Assembly (NCBI GenBank): GCA_033439295.1
Contig: JAVTLE010000017.1
Span: forward strand, 620,001 to 684,000
Origin: Deuterostichococcus epilithicus
Taxonomy: Eukaryota; Chlorophyta; Trebouxiophyceae; Prasiolales; Stichococcaceae
Length of the DNA stretch: 64,000 bases
Reading direction: 5' to 3'
In this document: in pieces, positions 11,519 to 22,000 of the stretch
Layout of the letters: each line of letters opens with the position of its first letter
Numbering within the stretch: the first letter of the stretch is position 1
Translations under genes and position numbers: made by a program
The notes under the pieces: model-generated
Databases searched by the model: none
What the model was told of the DNA's origin: nothing
Seen by the model: the letters and a program-made list of their open reading frames with translations, nothing else

Positions 11519-13085
11519 TTGCAGCAGATGCACCTGAAGCAATGGCAACACGGCTGCCGGCCGAGCGCGCACGCGTCACAACTCCTTCTGCGACGTTCTT
11601 GGCCTCTAAGCAAGCTTCGTGTTTGCACAGCGGGTGGTGCTGCGGCCACACACTGCCGCCAAGCAGACGTGCAGGCATGTGGACGGCGAGGGCCTGCAGC
11701 TCGCTCGATCTGGTCAGGCGGCGGACACGACAATCTTGGTCTCGGTAGTGTATCCGTGGCGGACTGTGTGCTGCACGGCTGCTGTGGGACCCATGATCTG
11801 ACCGAACGCTCCGGAGCTGTCCGACGGCAGGCCGAGCTTGAGCCAGAATTAACGATATACCACGTGGATGCTACTGCAAAAAGCATGTCATGGCTGGTCG
11901 GCATTCGTGGACGTCCATTCGGCATGAGCTATTGCTCCGACCGGAAAAATGATCCGACGCCCCATCACTGCCGTGCGCCGGAAGGCCTGACAAGCTCCTA
12001 CACCTCTCGGAGGCTCTCTTTGCGGCAGAGGAGACCAGGGCACGGCAAAATTATCACCTGTCGTGTTTCGTGAAAGGCGAAGCGAGTGCCGTAACGTGTT
12101 GAGCTTCGCCCGAAATTCGCCGCTCAGCACGTCATCTTGCCGATCGGCATCAGTGCGGATGAGACCAAGAACGAACTGAAGCTGCCGCGGCAAGGTCAGG
12201 AGCGGGCGGCGGGACGGGGCTGCTGAGAGGTAGCCGGCAAGGCCATGGCTGATGCAGGCCTGGCCAGCCGAATAGGAGCAGATGAACCTGTTTGTGGAGG
12301 ATCGAATTGCCCCTTTGTGGGCGCTTCGCCGTTGCAAAGCCAGCGTGGAGCCACTACAAAAAGTGGCAAAGGGTTTAGGCTTTCTGTGGCCGACATACAA
12401 GTGAAGTCCGGAAAACCCGCGAAAAGGACCAAAATTCTAGATAAATTGTACATATCCCACGTAGATTTCCCTTTCGTGGCTGAAGGGAAAGGACCCGTAC
12501 ACTGACACCTGTCGAACATGCACAGCATTTGAACGCGAGGGACAGGGCGAGGCTTGCTCACAGCGGTGTACGCGACGCAAGTACGCCGCGACCCTGATCC
12601 CGATCCCCTGCGTTGACCTTCTGAGGCCCGCACTTCGAGTGTTCATGCTCGGCCGACTCCGCATGAGGGCGTAAGACCGGCTCGCACTGTACGAGGCTCG
12701 TAGGGACGATCTCCGTCGTTGCGAGGATATAAAAATGGGCAGAGCAATTTTCAAGAACAACATGTTATAAACCCCCAGATTTTAGAACAGCCATGTCGAT
12801 GCCGCCCATTCAGTTCTGTAAACCCAGTCACGACGAGGGATGGGATGCAGCAAGGGATGAGGGCGGATGTCCATCATGCGCATTACAGTGTGACGGCTGT
12901 TTGCCCTATCAGGGACTACTGCGGCCCTGCTACATTGTTCGGCCAGCGCTGTTCGGCACTTGTACGCTGCCAAAACAAGCTCTCCCAGCTCCCGACAAAA
13001 ATCGTGCGCGCCGCTGCTGTCTCCCGACAGGCAGCCAGCAGCGACGGCGCGGCTACCGCCACCTGGTGGCGCCTCAGAAAGGTCT
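11519..13085. other. Intergenic: eIF4G 3' flank and RNA-binding gene promoter
   Basis: About 1.57 kb between two minus-strand genes. The right part is eIF4G 3' UTR, with a TGTAA on the minus strand at 12887-12883. The left part should hold the promoter of the RNA-binding protein gene. Open frames here (e.g. 12245-12505 plus, 12437-12763 minus) resemble no family I know and I do not call them genes. Confidence 0.5.
12883..12887 (-). terminator. Probable eIF4G poly(A) signal TGTAA
   Basis: TGTAA, the usual chlorophyte polyadenylation signal, on the minus strand about 200 bases after the eIF4G stop. Position and strand fit; the motif is short, so chance cannot be excluded. Confidence 0.5.
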
Positions 13086-16000
13086 TCAGGCAGTGAGGAA
13101 CTGCAACTCGAATTTCTCCACCAGCTGCTCCAGGATCTTGGGGTCCTCGCGGTCCGCCTGCGGCGCACAATACATCATTCAAAGCCGGGCTTGCGGGCAT
13201 GTTTAAGGTGGGGCGTCTGTGGCCAGGCCAAGACAAGCGAGGAAGAGTCCGCATCTGGCGCCACGGATGTCTCATCCAGCGTATCTGCCCGTTTGAGGCG
13301 GGCTTGCCACCACGGATGGCGCACAGCGCGCGTGCACAGCAGGTTGCTCCATGCTGGCTGACTTCCTCGCCCACTTGCCGCGCGATCACGAACAAAGTCA
13401 GGGCGGGCGCCGACAGGTGCATGATTTGTGAAACACTTCGCACCGAGAACAGGAAAGAGGACAGCTGCAGGCCAGTGGCTGCCCACGCCGCCTTGGCAGC
13501 GTCCGCATCCTGCGCCTCCCGCAGGCGCTGCAGCGCCGAGGCGATGACCGGCGCCGCGCTGCCGCTGTCCAGGAGGCCCGGGTCCTCACCCTCTGTGTGC
13601 GCCAATGCACGAATGCAATTGAGTCAGTTGCTCAGAAAAAGCTCATGGAGAAATGGCGCATCCCTTGGCGCATCATCGGTGCCGAGCTGCCGCGTGCCAG
13701 CAACCCCGGGTCCTCGCGACTTGGATAGGGCACAAGATCATGGTTTCCGACACCGGCTCGATCGAACTGGCTCGATTGCAAAGGAGATTTCCAGGGGGTT
13801 GGCGTCAGCGCAGCGCACCCGGCTAACAGGAACACTGTTTGCAAGACTTCCGCATACATGGTGGCAGTGCATGCTGGCAGAACGACCTCAGCGCGGAGCT
13901 CGGGGCGGGTACCCAAAGTTTGCATTGAGAGGCTGTGGGGCAGCTGAGAGAGAGGCAAGTGCCGGGCAGCCAGTCTACGCACCCTCCTCTGACGGCTCGC
14001 CGGCCTGCAGCACGTGCTGCGCCATGGCCTTGAGGTCCACCGCGCCAGCCGCCACCAGGTCGCCAATGAGGCCGCCCACCTGAGACAACACACGACTTGT
14101 CGCATCGCTGAGCCAGTATGGACTATGGAACGAGAGTGACAGGCGGCATAGCCTAGGGGTCCGAGTATCGCCGAGCAGGCCGCCCACCTGAAAAATAAGC
14201 TTTTTCAATCATGTTGTTGTTACATTGATTAGGAGTTGGGTATTAACGATGATGACACACATATGGAATGGCACCCGTGAGACATCTCAAGAGGTTCGTT
14301 GAGATGACCCAGTACTTCTGAAATGCTCAGGTGATGGGCAGTTTTCACAAGAAAGCCCAAGCCAGCGCCCAGGACTGCCCACCAGCTGAGGCGCCTTGGG
14401 GGCGTCTATGACGGTGTCTGCAAGGCCGTCCAGCACGCGCCGCAGCCCCCTTTGCAGCGCCTCCCGCGGCAGCAGCGACGGCGTCTCCGCTGCAGGAGCA
14501 GATGGTTGCCCTTCAGTGCGAGGCTTCCCAGTCGGGGTACAGCCTGCAAGGCGCTCTGAGCATGCACAGTCGTCCAAGGAGGAGCGAAGCAGGACGCAGC
14601 AGGGCGGCGGGCAGCGCAGCGGCGGGCAGCGCAGCGGCGGGGTGGCCTGCGCTGCGGCAGGCAGGCTAGCGACCGCGCCCACGAGCGGCCGGGCGTCGTA
14701 TCCGGCTCGGCCCTGAGAGCTACACGCAGCCCGGATGGAACCACTGCCCAATGGATCGAGAGAAGGAGGCACACCCGAGTGCAGCGCGACGAACAGGGCG
14801 GAGACGGCGGCCCAGTCGGTGCCGCGGGCGTCCAGCGCCTCGGCGAACAGCCGCTCAACAATGGGCGCCAAATCCGGCTTGGCTGCGACCACCTCCTGCG
14901 ATGCGGAGGTTTGTGAACAGTTTGCAATACTGGAGGTTTGTGCACAGATCGCAAACTGATTGACTTCAGGCGAGTCAAGAGAGCCGCCCCACGATGGGCG
15001 CCTGGTCCGGCTCGTGCGTCACCACCTCCCAAGGAGCACACAAGGGCGGCAGCATCCAGTCCACTCGCAGAGTGCGATAAACCCTGCGACGCCTCTCCCT
15101 GAAGAAGCCACACCCCGACTGGCCACGGCATCAGCACCGGGACGGACCCCAAAACTTCAAGCAGCTGCTCGTTGAACGACTCGACAACTTCCTTAGCGTC
15201 GCGCGCATTGCCAGATATTGACATTCCTGCACCACCACCGACACAGCCCACCTGAACCCCGAGAATCCAGAGAACGCCATACCTTGAACGACTCAACGGC
15301 CTCCTTGGCGTTGCGCATCGCCAGGTACTCCTGCACCACTGACTTGCAGCGGTCGCCGGCGGCGGCCTGCTGCTCGGGGGTCGCGGCGGTGGCGGCTGCG
15401 GGCGACACCGGCGGCCGACCGCCGCTGCCCGCCGGCGGCAGCGCCGAGGCGTCAACGCCAGAGGCTGTGCGTGGCTTGAGGTCCAGCGGCTTGCGCTGCC
15501 TGCGGCTTCCCCCAAAGAGAGATGCTTCAGCAAGTGCAACGTGCGCGAGGACCCTGGAGGCTCCCTGCAGCATAGGTCCATTCACGCTGGGCTGCAGAGC
15601 CGAGCCGCTGGGCCACGGCAAGCAGCACACTTGATCCATGGAGCCGTCTGGCTTTCGCACACAACGAGCCTGACGCGTCACGTTCGATGCCGTCCTATCA
15701 CGGCTGCGCCGCCGCACCTGGGCGGCGAGGCGTCGCGCGGCGGCTGCGCNGCGCCCATGCGGCTGGGCGGNNNCNGCNCGCCGCCGCCGCCGGGCCGCAG
15801 CCCGCGCGCAGGTCCCAGGAACTCCTGAGAGGGGGTGCGCGCCATCGCGCGGATGGGCGCGTCGACGCGGTCCATCCCCCGCATGGGACCCACCTCCGTG
15901 CGCCTGAAGACAGTACAGGAGCAGTTTAGAGGTTTTGAAAAAAGGATGTGAGAAGCAGGGTCACTTCCCATTCCACCTGTCAGAAGGCGGGGGCCGCGCA

Positions 16001-19000
16001 GGAGACATGCGGCAGTGCGCTGAGTCTCTGCCGCATGCATGGCACCGGGCTGCGGCGAGTGCGCGCTCGGCTCTGGTGCTTTCCCAGCGCATTTCGCAAA
16101 GAGGGCGCAGGCATCGGCGCCGCGGCGAGTGCCGTCGGAGAAAGTGTGAGGCCGGCACAACGCGGCAATGGCACACTCTGATGCCGACCTGCCAGCGCGG
16201 CAGGCCGCCGTCCAGGCGGCCGCCGCAAAGAAACGTACAGAATGAATCAGGACTCAGCCACTCACGTGCCGATCTGGCCGCGGGGCGGGCCGCCGTAGTC
16301 GGACATGTCCCGCCGGCCGCCGCCGCCGCGGTCGGGCGGCGGCCCCCGGCCGCGCGGCCCCCCGCTGTTGCGCGCGTTCTGCTGCCGTAGCTGCTCCGCC
16401 GCCTCTGCGTGCACCTCCGCGATCTTCTTGGGGCCCTCCGCCTTGCGCCGCTCCGTCCAGTTGTTGTACCGCAGCTCCCGCAGGTCCTGTTCGCATGGTT
16501 TTGGGAGGATTTGGTGGGGAATCTGATGTGAAGGCGCCCGCCTTGCGCCGTTGCGTCCAGTTGGTGTACCGCAGCTTCCGCAGGTCCTGTTTTTAGGAGT
16601 TTTGGGAGGGTTCGGTACAAGTGTTGAAATGCTTCGTGGGCGTCCGCCTGGTGCCGGTTCATCCACTTGTATCATCCAGCCATTTGCACCGCAGCGCCTG
16701 CGGGACCTGTTGAGATGTAGGACATCACGATGCAAACCACTGTGTCACACACGCCTGCGCGACCCTGCACAACGCGCATCGCAGCTGCTGGCGTGGCCCT
16801 GAAACCCTAAACCCGCAGGCTGTTCGTGACACAAGAATGTGAAGCAACCGCTTTTTACGACCCCTCATGGCGCAGATTGAAGTGAAGTGATGATGCAACA
16901 CACCCGCATCACAGCCCTCTACACTGCTTTGCGGACCCATGCAATGCAGCTGCCAATACGGTGAAGAAAAAGATTTGCACCCCACCTGCAGCGCAAAGCG
17001 GATGCGCGACTCCAACTTCTCAGACTGCGCCAGTGCCGCAATGCGCTTGAAGTACACGTCCATGCGCTCCTTGGCCTGCGCCGTCTGCGCGCGACAGGCA
17101 ACGGCCGGCCATGAGAGTTCCTCCTGCCGCCCAGGAGATACTGAGCCTGCCACCTCTCAGCACAAAAGCACACAGCTCACAGGCGCCGCCGGGGATGCGG
17201 TCGCCTCTCCAGCGGTACCTGCATCCCTCAACGGACGAGCGGAGCACCGCGTCTGCAGTGCGAGCGGACCGATCAGGGGATCAGGGGATAGTTCGAGTTA
17301 TTCGTACTTAGTATCCCCTGGACCGATGCGTGCCGGCAGTTGAGAGCGGAAATTTCGTGCACGGCGCTCACCTGGGAGTCCTCCAGCGTCTTGCCGATGG
17401 TGCGCAGCAGCTTGCACAGGCACTCCACGTCCTCCTGCCGCGGGTTGGAGATCTGCGCATACCAACAGAGGTTCTCACTGAGATTCGGTCGCCAAAAGCA
17501 TCCAGAGCGCCGCTGCAGCAGCACCGCTGCAATCATCAGCATGAAATAGAGCACAGGCCGGAGAGCGGCACAGCGCCACAAAGCAGGCGAGGGTGCTGTT
17601 CGATGACGCTGCTGCACTACATGTGGCTGGCAGCAACGAATGGCCTTGAGCGCGGGGTACTGAGCACTTCCGCTGCAGCCTGGACGGCCGCTGAAAGGAC
17701 TCGAATTGTTTCAAGAGTGTGATGTAAAAAAAGTAAAGGGGAGAAAGCGCGCCGCACACCTCGCCGAGCAGCTTGACGATGCACTCGTGCATGATGCGCT
17801 CCGTGAGCATCTTCTTGATGTACAGCTGGCCAATGAACTGGATGTTGCCCAGCATGCGCTGCCGCGCCTTGTACTCGGCGGCGGCCTCGCGGGCCGCGTC
17901 CATCTTCTGCCGCCGCTTTGCCTCCGCCTTTGTCTCTGGCTTCTTCTCTGCCTCGGCGATCTGTTCAAGATACACAATGTTTGGAATCAGAAGCAGGAGA
18001 TGGACCGCGAATCGGTTTTCTGCCGCCGCTTTGCCTCCGCCCTCGTCTCCGGCTTCTTCTCCGCCTCTGCGATCTGTTTGAACAGAGACTGGCAGCGTCG
18101 TGAAATATTGGTCTGAGATTGTGAGCAGGATGCAATCACTTTCTGACTTGGAAATCTGGAAGCAGTAGGGCTCTGGGCTCTGTTGCCGCAGAGCGCCTCA
18201 CTGTGGCCGCACAGGGGACGGAAGCTCGGCTGCCGGTGAGACAGGAGAAGGCACGTGTCTACGCATCGCGCAGGCTCATGCGGGGCGGCGTGTCGCCTGC
18301 TGCCCACGCTGCCGCTCGACCTGAAATGCACCCCGGCTGCCACTGGCGCCGCGTGGATACGGGCACAGCAAGGAGCGGGCCCAGGTCGCCATGGCGGGAT
18401 GAGGAGCGGTACATGGTACCACGTTCTGAAAGCAAACTTTGACTCGGCAGCAGCACATTCTGGATGCAAGACCGACTCGACGGCACGAAACTCTCCGAGC
18501 ACTCGCCTCGCCCTCCTCCTTGTCGGCGTCTGGCGGCGAGGCTTTAGAGGTGTCGGCGTCGGCACCGGCGTCCGCCTCGGGCGGGGACTCGTTCTCGGCC
18601 GCCTTCTTCGCATCTGCAGCCTCCTCCTCGTCCTCCTCCTCGTCAACCTGCGTTTGATCAGCTCCGACACCTCGGACATGATGACTTTGAAACGGACATG
18701 CATGAACCCAGGAAGCAGGAAGCACGTCTCGGAATCGGCCGCCCCCTTCTCGTCCACCTCCTCGTCAACATGCACTGGGCTGAGCCCAGATTGTCGAACT
18801 CATTTTGGGGTTCCAGACAAGCACGGGATCAGCAGATGAAGCCACAGCATGCGGGCGGGCGCAGGCCTGAGGTTTGAGCGTGCAGATGTGCGAGGCGAGA
18901 CGCTCGAGCATGAGTACTATTTGCCCGGTGCTGGCAACCATGCGCGACCCGGCCCGGCGGCCTGTCGGGGGCGGGACGACCTGGCAGGGAGAGTCGAGCC

Positions 19001-22000
19001 AGGTGCACAAGGGGAGGAGACAATGAAGCGGGGCACCTCGCCGGCGGCGACCTTGGCAGCGGCTGCCTTCTCGCGCGCGTCGACGGCTGCCATGGCCTGG
19101 TCTCCCGCCTCGAACTCCTCCTGGCACTTGTTCAGCAGCACCCTGCGCAACAAAAGTAGCAGGGTTTGCTCAGAAGAGTACGCAACAAAAGGACAGGGTT
19201 TACTGTCCTTCACTGTATGATTCCCATCGAGCGAGTCGGCGCCGCCAGCCTGACACGTGAGAGGGCCCGGACGAATGGCCAGGCCCCGTACCCTCCTTCT
19301 CCCTTGTTCAGCAGCCAGTGCGCCATGTCACATCAGACAACAGCCAGCAGAGCGCAGTCTCTGGGCCAGGAGTTCGGTTCCTCCCCTGCATTGCGGTTGC
19401 CATCCAAGTGAAATTCTCCTCTGCCAGCCGCCGTGCAGCGGCGCCCAGCGCTGATTAAGGGTCGCGGTGGTTGTATTGATGGAGTATAGCGGATTTTCTC
19501 CCCGGAACTCGCCGAGGAAATTTGATGGGTCGCAAATATCAGCGGCACGCGCACCGGCGGAAGGTAATGGACAACTTCTTCGGCGGCTGGCCGTCCTCGG
19601 GCGCGGGAGTGTCCGGGTCCTCGAAAGCTGGCAGCTTGGCGCTCAACCGAACGCACAGCTCCGCATACAGCTCCGTGAAGGTGACCTCCGTCAGCGCCTT
19701 GTCGAAGATCTGCGGCCCAGAAGCGATTGTATGGTCAGATTGGCATGGTGTTAACCCCTGCATGTAGGACCTCCGGCGGCGCCTTGGCAAGATCTGCACA
19801 AGTCACACACTGCTCCCTCAACGAGTGCGTTTCCAAAGCATGGCGGGGCCCAAGGGGCATATCAGGGTAGGCCCCGTCAGCGCCCTGTGGAAGATCTGCG
19901 GCGCAACAGCGCTTGCACAATCGATTGGCATGGATAGCAAGGTGCAGAAGTGACCGGTAGAACACATCAGTGGAGGCAGCGCAGGAGAGGCATGTGCCGC
20001 TACGCCAGGGCCAACCCCGGCCGCGCGCCAACACGCAACTGCGCTGCCCCCAGACCAGCAGGCGAATGACAACCAGCCCCCTGCAATTCCTTCTATGAAC
20101 GCGCTGCAGCTGATGCACAGCTGCGCCCAGTCGACGAAGGGCACGCAGGGGTCCCAGGGGCGGGCAACGCCAACGGCAGGAGACTGGCCAGAATGCATGC
20201 AGCAAGGTGCTGCGGCAAGGTGAAGCGAGCCGCGGCCGGTCGATGAGGCCGTGCAGGGTTCTTGGGGCGGCGGTGCCGTGGCTGCAGACTGATAGTGGGT
20301 GCTGCGGCAAGGAAAGTGAAACATTGAGAGTGAGTCGCACCCGGTCGATGAGGCCGCGCAGGGTTTTAGGGGCGGCAACGCCCACGTCCAGCAGCTTGGC
20401 CAGGATGCGCTCGAAGTTGTCAGGCGTCAGCTTGTTCAGCTGCCCGTTGAACGCCTTCTGCTTCTTCTCCTCCTCGGGGTCGTCCGTCCGCGTCGCCCCG
20501 ATCTGCAGGCGTGAGGACACTCCAAAACTGTATTGCCAGCAGACTCGGATCGGCGCCGTTGCCTGCTGCCCGCATCAAACACCCTGCTCTGCTGCGCATC
20601 TCCTCCTCCTGCACTCGGTCGGGGCGACTCCACATGGATATGGAACAAACCCTCGTGCAAAACGTTCAACCCCCACCTTGAAGCTGTTCTCCGTCTTGTG
20701 GAGCTGGATGCTGGAGAGGCTGCCACCGGGCGGCGGCGGCGCCGCCATGGTGCCGCGGGCCCAGACATCCGCCTGGACGCCGCCGGGCCGCCCGCTGCCC
20801 TGGCGGCCCATGCCCGGCGGGCCCGGTGGCCCGCCGCGCTGCGGGCCCCCTGTGGTCGCGGCGGCGCATGCGCGTCAGCATCGCCACCCCGTGACATGCA
20901 CGCACATGCCGCGGAGATGAACCAGCGTGCACACAGCTGGACGCTCCTCACACTGGCCACTCCAGGTCGACACTCGAGCAGGTGGGCTACATGCTCGGCA
21001 GTCCAGGCGGAGGCGTGTCTCAGACGCCCCGGAGCCAGAGCCCGCGACGGGCCCCCGAGCCGGGGCCCTGGCTCGAGGCTGCGAGGGCGGTGAAGGCAGA
21101 ACGGCGCACCAAAGCCGCCACCAGGCCCGCCCTGCATGCCGCCGGGCAGCGGCTGGTGGCCCCACTTGGGGCCGGCGCCCTCTGGCAGCATCTGGGAGCC
21201 GCGCCGCCTGTCGTCGCCGGGGCCGCCGGGCGGGCCTGTGGGCGGGCAAATCGACGAGCTTCAACACGAGCGAGCACCGGACCAGGATGTGTGCAGTCAA
21301 GAGGCGTCAGACAGAAGGCATCAGACACAAGTCAGGGGTGAAAGAAGCGTTCTGTCGGCGGCGCTGGAGCTCCGACCGCCGCTGGCCACTGGCTATGGAG
21401 GCCCAATGCAGAGCTGCCCAATCAGCGGAGCGACGCCACTGGGGAGGGTTTAGCATGCGCGGCCCGCCCCGGGCTGGAGCCGCAACATTGCGGGACGCAC
21501 CAGGGCGGCCCATCATGCCTGGCGGGCCCATGCTGCCGCGGGGTCCGAAGTCGCCCTGCTGCATGCTGCCGCGACGGTCGAAGCCGCCGCCGCCGCCGCC
21601 GTGAGAGCCGCCCGGCCCGCCAGCCATGGCGCCCTGAAATCAGACACCATCAATTCAGGACACAATACGCTAGGACGCCAAACAGCTCAGCCTCAGGCTA
21701 ATAGGAAACATTTTGTTCGCACCGGAGCGGCAGCCCCTCGACAATCGCTTTTGATGGTCCTCACTGGCCGGCAAGCATCAGCATGTGTTGCAGCAGGACA
21801 TACGAAAATGAACGGCCATAAAACAGTGTGCGACAGGCAAAGCTGTACATGTTGCTGCTGATGCACCGGGGAGCAGACTGGCGCCTGGCCTCAGGCTAAT
21901 AGGAAACATTTTGTTCACACCGAGGCGGCAGCCCCTAGACAATCGCTTTTGATGGTCTTCATAGGCCGGCAGCAATGGCACATTATCAGAGTAAAGCGAA

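Noticed and set aside
11019-11678. 219-codon minus-strand frame over the start of the RNA-binding gene
   Set aside because: Runs out of frame with the clear quasi-RRM exon and across its intron; composition is Arg/His-rich like other shadow frames.
17900-18078. Reading junction echoes as mutually exclusive exons throughout
   Set aside because: Most copies are frame-broken, cover only one edge of the exon, and have lost the far splice site. Only the copy at ~18.07 kb looks intact enough for this.
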